Shown here piece by piece: positions 6,829 through 12,521 of a stretch of DNA of 23,688 nucleotides (within the stretch, counting starts at the first letter, position 1; each line of letters begins with the position of its first letter). The notes below the pieces were generated by a model. It worked only from the letters and a program-made list of their open reading frames with translations. It had not been told where the DNA came from and did no database searches. The position numbers and the translations under genes were made by a program. The stretch is from a virus, in the IMG/VR virus record IMGVR_UViG_3300027896_000223, positions 1 to 23,688 of that record, one strand, 5' to 3'.

Positions 6829-7326
6829 CTAAACTTTTCCATCTATATCGTCTTTTAAAATTTCACGTACTTCCATAAGAGCTTTTCCAAGTAAATTTTG
6901 ACCTCTCCAATTCTTTTCATCAAGAATTCTATCGTCATTATGATATAACCCAATGCCCCAGATTTGATCGTAGGGACTGCTTTCAACTATTATTTTATCT
7001 CCTGTGGAAAGTAAGATTTCTTTCAATTTTGGATTTTGCCCAAACTTAGCCAAATTAACAGCTACCATAACATAATATCCTTCTTTTAACCATTTTTCAG
7101 CATTAAAATTTTTAACTTTACGTCCTAATCTTTTGCATTGATCTGGTGAAGGAGTTTTTAATATTTTTTCAGCAATTTCCATATCACCAAAATATGTTGC
7201 TTTTACCCACATGAATGCCTGTTCAGAATTAAAGAAAATTATGTCTCTATATCTGAATTTACAATCATACCAGTTTGAAAATTCTGACCCCCAAAAAAAT
7301 ACATATTTATCCGTTATTCTTTCCAT
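6829..7326 (-). CDS. NADAR (YbiA-like) domain protein
   Basis: The product has 165 residues, the full length of a single NADAR/YbiA domain. Family motifs in order: FFWGSEFSNWY (residues 10-20), FNSEQAFMWVKA (32-43), CKRLGRKVKNF (64-74), SPYDQIWGIGL (117-127) and WRGQNLLGKALMEVR (140-154). NADAR proteins act as N-glycosidases. Some remove ADP-ribose from guanine bases in DNA or act in riboflavin-intermediate repair, and phage or defence-linked versions are known to counter ADP-ribosylation. The precise substrate is not readable here. It begins 6 bases after a small membrane-peptide gene and likely shares the promoter at 7445-7474. The stop is TAG, which supports standard-code use in this genome. 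Confidence 0.88.
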   Translation of the reverse strand: MERITDKYVFFWGSEFSNWYDCKFRYRDIIFFNSEQAFMWVKATYFGDMEIAEKILKTPSPDQCKRLGRKVKNFNAEKWLKEGYYVMVAVNLAKFGQNPKLKEILLSTGDKIIVESSPYDQIWGIGLYHNDDRILDEKNWRGQNLLGKALMEVREILKDDIDGKV

Positions 7327-7332
7327 AATTAA

Positions 7333-7437
7333 TTATTTAATTATTCCTTTGTTTGCTAATATTCCATACACAATAAAATATATTATATATAATATTGGAA
7401 ACCAAAAGAATTTTAATATTTTGATAAATTTTTTCAC
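7333..7437 (-). CDS. small single-helix membrane peptide (34 aa, GTG start)
   Basis: This short frame starts at GTG (7435-7437) and encodes KKFIKILKFFWFPILYIIYF followed by IVYGILANKGIIK. That is a positively charged N-terminus and one strongly hydrophobic helix, so it is probably an inner-membrane peptide. It sits exactly 7 bases after the CGTATAA of a promoter motif and 6 bases before the NADAR gene, which supports real expression despite its size. No function can be named. Confidence 0.5.
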   Translation of the reverse strand: MKKFIKILKFFWFPILYIIYFIVYGILANKGIIK

Positions 7438-7444
7438 GATTCAA

Positions 7445-7474
7445 TTATACGTGTAGGGTTTAAATAAATTACAA
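7445..7474 (-). promoter_or_regulatory. phage-type promoter motif, copy 3
   Basis: On the minus strand TTGTAAT (7474-7468; one mismatch to the usual TTGTAAC) is followed by 16 bases and CGTATAA (7451-7445). It would drive the 34-residue peptide and the NADAR gene. Confidence 0.6.
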
Positions 7475-7475
7475 A

Positions 7476-8060
7476 TTACCAACTATTTTTATTTGTATTC
7501 ATTACCTTTTTTAATTCAGCAATAATGTTTAACATTTTTGTATTAATGTCTTGTTTAATATCTACCCAATCCATATCCCATTTTGTTTGCCAATTTTTAT
7601 TCTTTAAAAACATAAATGAAGATAATGTTAAATCCGTATCAACATCTTCACCCGTAATAGTATTGAGATATTTAAATTGGAAATTAGAAAAATTATATTT
7701 ATATTTTCCATCTTTAGTTTGAATTTCTACAGTAAAATTAACCACACCATAAATAGGTTGGTGAATCATACCAGCACGACAATGAGCAATACCTGCATTA
7801 AAATTTCCTTTTCCTATTATTTTTCCAGCTTCTTTATCATTTAACTGTATAACATCTTTTGCTGATTTAAATATATTGACAAACCATTCATTCGCTCTAC
7901 CATAAAGTTCCTTAGAATTAACGCTATCAATATTAATTATGCCTGAATAAACAATTTCACCATTTTCATTAAGTGGAAAAATAGATTTGGTTTGTGAGAA
8001 ACTTGGTAATACTATTACTAACATTACCGACATTAAGAACAACACATTTTTTAATTTCAT
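7476..8060 (-). CDS. secreted DUF4468-like protein
   Basis: The product has 194 residues. The N-terminus MKLKNVLFLMSVMLVIVLPS is a clear signal peptide, with likely cleavage before QTKSIFP. The mature part has the hallmarks of DUF4468 (TBP-like fold) proteins, which are almost confined to Bacteroidota. These are a YSGIINIDSVNSKELYGRA region, NEWFVNIFKSAKDVIQLND, and a strand pattern around IIGKGNF. The role in host cells is unknown, and the location should be periplasm or outer envelope. On a phage it would be a cargo gene acting on the infected cell's envelope. It has its own promoter motif (8089-8118) with a 28-base leader. Confidence 0.75.
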   Translation of the reverse strand: MKLKNVLFLMSVMLVIVLPSFSQTKSIFPLNENGEIVYSGIINIDSVNSKELYGRANEWFVNIFKSAKDVIQLNDKEAGKIIGKGNFNAGIAHCRAGMIHQPIYGVVNFTVEIQTKDGKYKYNFSNFQFKYLNTITGEDVDTDLTLSSFMFLKNKNWQTKWDMDWVDIKQDINTKMLNIIAELKKVMNTNKNSW

Positions 8061-8088
8061 GATTTCTATTTTAAATTAATAATATCTT

Positions 8089-8118
8089 TTATACGTATAT
8101 TTTTTAAATAAGTTACAA
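8089..8118 (-). promoter_or_regulatory. phage-type promoter motif, copy 4
   Basis: On the minus strand TTGTAAC (8118-8112) is followed by 16 bases and CGTATAA (8095-8089), within a TATACGTATA palindrome. It precedes the DUF4468 gene by 28 bases, the longest leader of the set. Confidence 0.65.
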
Positions 8119-8165
8119 ATATAAGAAATATTTTTAAAATAACTTGCTTTTTTAATTATTTTTTA

Positions 8166-8183
8166 GTATTTATATGTAAATAC
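8166..8183 (+). promoter_or_regulatory. palindromic candidate operator before RHH gene
   Basis: GTATTTA-TATG-TAAATAC is a perfect 7-base inverted repeat with a 4-base centre. It ends 9 bases before the ATG of a ribbon-helix-helix gene. Such regulators usually bind short palindromes next to their own start, so autoregulation is a reasonable inference. Confidence 0.45.
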
Positions 8184-8192
8184 ATTGTTACT

Positions 8193-8339
8193 ATGAAAAA
8201 TAAAGAAATAAAAAAATTGTATACGATTAGAATATATTCAAAGCAATTAGAATATTTGCGTAAAGTTGCTGAGAAAAATTTTACTACTGTTACACAATAT
8301 TTTACAGATTTAATTAATGCTGACATGAAAAAAAAATAA
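8193..8339 (+). CDS. small ribbon-helix-helix DNA-binding protein (48 aa)
   Basis: This is a short frame of 48 residues ending in TAA. The layout fits an Arc/CopG-type ribbon-helix-helix: a strand (KKLYTIRIYSK, residues 7-17), helix A (QLEYLRKVAEKN), a turn with TTVTQ, and helix B (YFTDLINADM). Such proteins bind DNA as dimers and commonly repress their own operon. It is only 2 bases before the GIY-YIG endonuclease ATG, so the two form a plus-strand cassette. The palindrome just upstream is a likely target. Both genes lie against the direction of the surrounding block, as expected for a mobile insertion. Confidence 0.65.
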   Translation: MKNKEIKKLYTIRIYSKQLEYLRKVAEKNFTTVTQYFTDLINADMKKK

Positions 8340-8341
8340 TT

Positions 8342-9004
8342 ATGAATAAAATTTGTGGAATATATAAAATTACATCGCCAACAGGTAAAATTTATATTGG
8401 TCAATCAAGAAATATTAATTTAAGAATTAAGTATTATAAAAATGCTTGGTGTAAGGACCAACAAAAAATTTATAATTCAATTATAAAATATGGCTGGGAA
8501 GCACATAAAACTGAAATTATCTGTGAATGTAATTTAGATGAATTGGATGATTTAGAAAAATATTACATTAATTTTTATAATACTTTTGATACTAAACATG
8601 GATTAAATTTGACTAATGGAGGTACAACAGGTAAATTATTATCTAAACAAACAAAAGAAAAAATCAGTGATATCCATAAAAATCAAATAGTGAAATCTGA
8701 AACAAGAATAAAATTAAGTTTAGCAATTAAAGGCATTAAACGTTCTTTAGAAACTATTGAAAAAATGCGAAAAGTTAAAACCGGATTAAAACATACTGAA
8801 AAAACAAAACAAAAAATTAGAGACAATAAATGTCACACATATGAAATTTATGACAACAACGCATTATTAACGCATAAATTTCATTCAAATATAAAAAAGG
8901 AATTAAAAAAATTAAATTTACCTGAATGCCTTTGTAAAACATATAGAAATAATAATAAATTACAACGTGGAAAACATAAAGGTTGGTATATAATTAAATT
9001 ATAA
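8342..9004 (+). CDS. GIY-YIG homing endonuclease with NUMOD3 repeats
   Basis: The product has 220 residues. The catalytic module has GIY at residues 6-8 and YIG at 18-20 (GKIYIGQSRN), with arginines at 23 and 28 and the metal-binding glutamate likely E72 (DDLEKYYI). After NLTNGGTTG come NUMOD3-like DNA-binding segments (LSKQTKEKISD near 100-110; GLKHTEKTKQKIRD near 150). The protein ends with a conserved KGWYI. Such enzymes make a site-specific cut and copy themselves into intron-free or intron sites. Its stop overlaps the stop of the convergent helicase gene (8999-9004). No intron or interrupted host gene is evident beside it, so it is probably free-standing. Confidence 0.9.
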   Translation: MNKICGIYKITSPTGKIYIGQSRNINLRIKYYKNAWCKDQQKIYNSIIKYGWEAHKTEIICECNLDELDDLEKYYINFYNTFDTKHGLNLTNGGTTGKLLSKQTKEKISDIHKNQIVKSETRIKLSLAIKGIKRSLETIEKMRKVKTGLKHTEKTKQKIRDNKCHTYEIYDNNALLTHKFHSNIKKELKKLNLPECLCKTYRNNNKLQRGKHKGWYIIKL

Positions 9005-10498
9005 ATCAATCCTATTGGTTAAAACATATGCTAATGTTGTTGGTCTACTTACTGCAACATAAAAAATTTGATTTTGCTCACACAAAATTCTATTTAATCT
9101 AATATCAGTTTCTAAAATAAATACATTATTAAAATTACCACCCTGAACTTTATGAATGGTGCAAGCAAAACCATAATCTAAATCTTTTTTTATAATATCA
9201 ATTGTACTTCGATACGTACCATCGGCATACTTATCAATGTCACACATTAGTAAATTATTTCTTCTAAAATCATAATATTTAGACCACAATTTTTTATTAT
9301 TTTTTCCCATGTCAACAAAAAAATCGTGCATTTGTCCATATAAATGAAGGTTCTCATAATTACTGGTGTCTATAATAAAAATATCATCGTATTTAAATTT
9401 TTTTCCGCCCAAATCTTCTTTAAGTTTTATCTCAAATCCTTTTATATCGTATTTATTTTTTATTAAATCAGACTTCTCAACTATTCTATAATCAGCACTA
9501 TTTTCAATTATGTTATATGTTAATTTAGAATTAGTAATGGTTCTATATCCAGTTAACAAATCATTTTTCTCAACAATGTCAACATGTTCTCCAAATAATT
9601 CAGTTCTAATTATTTTATTACACTTCATTACGGTTTCATTTCTCCAAGCAATAGTTTTAACATAATTGGGATTATTCTTAAACTCATCTGAATTATATTT
9701 CTCAAACATTGCTTTACGAAATTCTTTATTATCTACGGTAAATATAATGCCTTCTCCTTTAATATTAATATTTGTTTTTCTGTCGAACCCATTATTAATT
9801 TCAATATTATTTCTTATGTCGTCATATAATAATAATAATGGATTACCATCAATTTGTCTTTCAATTTTAGTTAATTCTATTTTTTCTATTTCATTATCAA
9901 AAAAAACTTCACTGCGTCTTTCATTTACGGGAGGTATCTGATAAATATCCCCAATGAATAATATTTTTGTTTTACTATTTTTATTCTTTTCTTTTATTAA
10001 ATTTAATAATCCAATATTTATCATCGATGCTTCATCTATAATAATTAAATTGTACTGTGTTATTTGAGGTTCAGCAATAGGATTAAAAATAGGATTATTT
10101 GGTGAGAAATCTTCAACCGATACATCTATTCTTAATCCAAGCAATGAATGTATGGTTTTAGAATTTTTACCTGTTGTGTCGGCAATAACTTTTTTAGCAC
10201 GATGTGTAGGCGCAGACACTACTATACCACCATGATATTCATCCAATATTTTTTTTATAATTGTACTTTTACCTGTACCTGCAGGACCGGTTAGAACCAA
10301 ATATGATTTATTTTTCTCTTTCAGCCATCTACGAATTTTATTAATACCTTCATATTGTTGATCGTTGAATGTAATTATCTTACCAGTTGGTAATTGTAAT
10401 TGATTATCTGCAAGTTTTTCTTTGGCTTGCTTTTGTGTATAATCGCTGAAGAGTTGTTTAAGCTCTTCTTTTTTGCTCTCTTCTATATCTTCTTCCAT
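8999..10498 (-). CDS. Dda/RecD2-like SF1B DNA helicase
   Basis: The product has 499 residues, about the length of T4 Dda (roughly 440) with an added charged N-terminus. Walker A is GPAGTGKST (71-79). The motif Ia region is SAPTHRAKKV (95-104), with SKTIHSLLG next. Walker B is IIIDEAS (D155, E156). Motif III is FIGDIYQIPPV (181-191). Near the C-terminus is ACTIHKVQGGNF, then FYVAVSRPTT (motif VI). These place it among 5'-3' SF1B helicases of the Dda/RecD family, which help start replication forks and strip proteins from DNA. It is coupled to the preceding 86-residue gene by a TAATG overlap, and its 3' end meets the GIY-YIG gene tail to tail. Confidence 0.92.
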   Translation of the reverse strand: MEEDIEESKKEELKQLFSDYTQKQAKEKLADNQLQLPTGKIITFNDQQYEGINKIRRWLKEKNKSYLVLTGPAGTGKSTIIKKILDEYHGGIVVSAPTHRAKKVIADTTGKNSKTIHSLLGLRIDVSVEDFSPNNPIFNPIAEPQITQYNLIIIDEASMINIGLLNLIKEKNKNSKTKILFIGDIYQIPPVNERRSEVFFDNEIEKIELTKIERQIDGNPLLLLYDDIRNNIEINNGFDRKTNINIKGEGIIFTVDNKEFRKAMFEKYNSDEFKNNPNYVKTIAWRNETVMKCNKIIRTELFGEHVDIVEKNDLLTGYRTITNSKLTYNIIENSADYRIVEKSDLIKNKYDIKGFEIKLKEDLGGKKFKYDDIFIIDTSNYENLHLYGQMHDFFVDMGKNNKKLWSKYYDFRRNNLLMCDIDKYADGTYRSTIDIIKKDLDYGFACTIHKVQGGNFNNVFILETDIRLNRILCEQNQIFYVAVSRPTTLAYVLTNRIDL

Positions 10499-10758
10499 TA
10501 TTTTCTAAGTGACTTTAACATTTTTATAAAATCGTATAATTTATTAATATCTCTGAATTTACCAATATTTGAATGTTCATATAATTCAATAGTCCATGTA
10601 TTTTTAACACGTTCATCATTGCTATTACTGATAAAACATAATCCTTTTATATCCAACGTATAATAATAAAACGGATTTTCACCACAAGCATCTTTTTCAT
10701 TTACGTCTTGTCTTTTAAAACCAAGAAAAATCAATTTTTTTTCTGTTATATTATTCAT
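10498..10758 (-). CDS. hypothetical protein (86 aa)
   Basis: I do not recognise this protein with confidence. It opens MNNITEKKLIFLGFKR, has aromatic strands (NPFYYYTLDIKGLCFISN) and ends in a basic helix (LYDFIKMLKSLRK). Small proteins with a similar FLGF...YY layout occur in Bacteroidota phages, in my recollection, with unknown role. It is coupled on both sides: ATGA with the Nudix gene and TAATG with the helicase. One transcript is therefore likely. Confidence 0.7.
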   Translation of the reverse strand: MNNITEKKLIFLGFKRQDVNEKDACGENPFYYYTLDIKGLCFISNSNDERVKNTWTIELYEHSNIGKFRDINKLYDFIKMLKSLRK

Positions 10759-11369
10759 ATTCTTTTAAAATTTTCATTAAAAAACCGCATTGCATCTTTA
10801 ATAGTATCATCATGATTAAATGCCCATTGATAATCGTCATAAGTAGAATAGAACTCAATCATTTTCATCCATTTAACCATAGCAGTTTCTTTGTTTGTAA
10901 ATGTTTCCGCAAACAATGGAAATTTATCTGGTTCATTTTCAACAAAGTCAAATACTGAAAGATAAATATGTGAAACGTTTTGACGTTTATTATTTGGATT
11001 ATCATTAATATAAATTGGTTGTTTATTGTTATTAAATATAAGTTGTTTTTCATATTCTGGAAGATATACTGATGTTTCTTCATAAACTTCTCTAATCATT
11101 GCTTCATGAGTGGTTTCGTCATAGTCCAAATATCCACAAGGTACACCATATTTACCAGCTTCATCAAGCATTTTTTGTGAGCGTTTGGTAATAAGAACAT
11201 ACATACCATCATTTTTAACAGCAAATACAACACCAACTACTGCAACTGATCTACTAATCCAGAAATCCTGATCGATTTTAAGTCCACGACCATCATTATA
11301 ATTATATCTAAGATGATAGTTTGGTCTATTATTAAATTTTCTTACTTCGTATTTTCCTTGTTCTTTCAT
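10755..11369 (-). CDS. Nudix hydrolase
   Basis: The product has 204 residues. The Nudix box runs from G79 with E85 and the REVYEE core at residues 93-98 (GYLDYDETTHEAMIREVYEE). It fits Gx5Ex7REUxEExGU except that the late glycine is serine. The flanking strands (SVAVVGVVFAVKNDG, VLITKRS) also fit. Nudix enzymes cleave nucleoside diphosphates linked to another group, such as NAD, dNTPs, RNA caps or ADP-ribose. The sequence does not say which. The N-terminal 40 residues are an extra aromatic/basic segment. It is coupled to the nuclease gene upstream (TAATG) and the 86-residue gene downstream (ATGA). Confidence 0.9.
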   Translation of the reverse strand: MKEQGKYEVRKFNNRPNYHLRYNYNDGRGLKIDQDFWISRSVAVVGVVFAVKNDGMYVLITKRSQKMLDEAGKYGVPCGYLDYDETTHEAMIREVYEETSVYLPEYEKQLIFNNNKQPIYINDNPNNKRQNVSHIYLSVFDFVENEPDKFPLFAETFTNKETAMVKWMKMIEFYSTYDDYQWAFNHDDTIKDAMRFFNENFKRI

Positions 11370-12049
11370 TATCTTCTGTTTTTACTTAAGTATGTTAAAT
11401 TCTTCCACCTTTCTTTTATTTTTTTTCTTTCTTCATCAGATACATTCAATGATTCAGTATATTCATATAACAAATTACTATATTTAAGTTCAAGATCATT
11501 ATAGTTTAATATTATGTCTTGAATTTTCTTTCCAAAACCCTTTAACTGACTTCTTTGTAATGCATGTACTCCATAATAATTATTTGATAATTCAATTCTT
11601 CTGCTATTATAAACTCTACCTTTGAAAAAAAGCATTGATAATAGTGCTTCCTGTGGAATATCAATAACTCTTTTTTTTGCTGCTTTAACCGTTCTCCACC
11701 CATTTTCACCCTTTATTATTAATCCAACATCTGGTGGCATTTCTTCTGCAGTTGTAATACCTGCTAAACAAGCATAATAAAATCTATTACAATATGATAA
11801 ATATTTTTCATATTTTTTTGATTTTAAATCCTGTATAAAATCTGATCGAGTTACTTTACATTCAAAAATATTTACAATAAATTTAACATAAGAACAATCA
11901 ATTGATATCACATCAGCCACGCCCAATCCCTTTTTATTTAACCAAACACTTCCTAATGGAACTTCAATAAAATTAGTACCTTTAGCTTCAGCCAGAGAAA
12001 AACATAGGTCTCTATGGGTTTCACTCGGTTTTAGCTTTGTTGCTGTCAT
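11369..12049 (-). CDS. MmcB-like PD-(D/E)xK nuclease family protein
   Basis: The product has 226 residues. The first 90 look like an MmcB/restriction-endonuclease fold. E29 is in FIEVPLGSVW, D46 in GVADVISID, and E63-C-K65 in IFECKVTRSDF, giving the D...ExK pattern, followed by KYEKYLSYCNRFYYAC. MmcB-type proteins are linked to DNA repair. Related phage proteins may degrade or process DNA. The C-terminal half is basic and helical, ending in SDEERKKIKERWKNL. A Bacteroidota-like -7 element lies 29 bases upstream of the ATG. It is coupled to the Nudix gene by TAATG. Confidence 0.7.
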   Translation of the reverse strand: MTATKLKPSETHRDLCFSLAEAKGTNFIEVPLGSVWLNKKGLGVADVISIDCSYVKFIVNIFECKVTRSDFIQDLKSKKYEKYLSYCNRFYYACLAGITTAEEMPPDVGLIIKGENGWRTVKAAKKRVIDIPQEALLSMLFFKGRVYNSRRIELSNNYYGVHALQRSQLKGFGKKIQDIILNYNDLELKYSNLLYEYTESLNVSDEERKKIKERWKNLTYLSKNRR

Positions 12050-12070
12050 TATTTTTAATTTGTATTTCTT

Positions 12071-12145
12071 TCATAGTACAAAGATATGAATTAATAAATA
12101 AATAGCTATAAGTATAATTAATAATATGCCAATTTTTTTAAACAT
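12071..12145 (-). CDS. possible 24-residue hydrophobic peptide
   Basis: The frame ATG (12143-12145) to TGA (12071-12073) encodes two lysines followed by one continuous hydrophobic stretch (IGILLIILIAIYLLIHIFVL). It would be a membrane-inserted micropeptide. In AT-rich intergenic DNA such frames can arise by chance, and no good ribosome site is seen. It overlaps the candidate promoter of the nuclease gene. Confidence 0.25.
   Translation of the reverse strand: MFKKIGILLIILIAIYLLIHIFVL
12079..12086 (-). promoter_or_regulatory. candidate Bacteroidota -7 element
   Basis: TATCTTTG on the minus strand, 29 bases before the ATG at 12049, fits TAnnTTTG. No convincing -33 TTG is seen at 18-21 bases, so support is partial. 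A second TATCTTTG occurs at 12250-12243 without an assigned gene start. Confidence 0.35.
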
Positions 12146-12201
12146 TTATATATTATGCTAATTTTTTATCTTTAATTAAATCACGTAAAAATACATTTTT
12201 T

Positions 12202-12229
12202 ACCGTTCATAAAAATCTACAAAAAATTA
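12202..12229 (+). repeat. solo copy of the tnpB-element end repeat
   Basis: This segment is identical to the reverse complement of 6781-6808 at 27 of 28 positions and continues for three more matching bases (GTA). It has the same orientation as the left repeat at 5416-5443. No tnpB is nearby. It could be what is left of a second element, a non-autonomous relative, or a target-like site. The last codon and stop of the small gene 12227-12346 lie at and just beyond its edge. Confidence 0.65.
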
Positions 12230-12346
12230 GTAAAAAGTTTGACAAAGATACAAATATTTTTCTAAATAATCATAATTTTTCTTAAATTTTTCTGAACTGT
12301 TCAATAACCCCAAAGATTTCATATTTTCAGTAACCACTTTATACAT
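12227..12346 (-). CDS. hypothetical small protein (39 aa)
   Basis: The frame starts with an ATG that shares its A with the TAA of the upstream membrane-peptide gene (TAATG), a coupling used repeatedly in this genome. The product opens MYKVVTENMKSLGLL and continues with a charged helix (SSEKFKKNYDYLEKYLYL). It has no membrane segment. The last codons and stop fall at the edge of the solo repeat, so its natural C-terminus may have been changed by that insertion. Function is unknown. Confidence 0.45.
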   Translation of the reverse strand: MYKVVTENMKSLGLLNSSEKFKKNYDYLEKYLYLCQTFY

Positions 12347-12489
12347 TATCTTTTCTTCTCATTATTACGTATTTCTTTTTTTCTTTTTCTTTCGTGAATA
12401 TATAAAAATATACCAAATATTATACACATTCCAATTACTGCAGCAAATAAAATTATTAATAATTCATCAACAGTTTTTATATTTTTCAT
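12346..12489 (-). CDS. small membrane protein (47 aa)
   Basis: The product has 47 residues. One hydrophobic helix (ELLIILFAAVIGMCIIFGIF, about residues 9-28) is followed by a very basic tail (ERKRKKEIRNNEKKR), giving a predicted N-out/C-in single-pass membrane protein. Its ATG is one base beyond the CGTATAA of promoter motif copy 6, so either the transcript is essentially leaderless or the true transcription start lies inside this frame. It is coupled to the 39-residue gene by TAATG. Function is unknown. Confidence 0.6.
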   Translation of the reverse strand: MKNIKTVDELLIILFAAVIGMCIIFGIFLYIHERKRKKEIRNNEKKR

Positions 12490-12490
12490 A

Positions 12491-12521
12491 TTATACGTAA
12501 ATCAATAAACAATAGTTACAA
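12491..12521 (-). promoter_or_regulatory. phage-type promoter motif, copy 6
   Basis: On the minus strand TTGTAAC (12521-12515) is followed by 17 bases and CGTATAA (12497-12491). The motif exactly fills the gap between the stop of the protease gene (12522) and the ATG of the 47-residue membrane protein (12489). Confidence 0.65.

Noticed and set aside
9004-9060. Bidirectional terminator between GIY-YIG and helicase genes
   Set aside because: The two stops overlap and no clear GC-rich hairpin followed by a T-run is seen.
10525-10550. Additional CGTATAA at about 10533 on the plus strand
   Set aside because: It lies inside the coding sequence of the 86-residue gene, has no TTGTAAC at 16-17 bases and no plus-strand gene follows.
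12295-12306. Further partial copy of the tnpB repeat (ACTGTTCAATAA against ACAGTTCAATAA)
   Set aside because: Only 12 bases agree, the characteristic TCTACAAAA core is missing, and the bases lie inside a likely small gene. Chance is sufficient.
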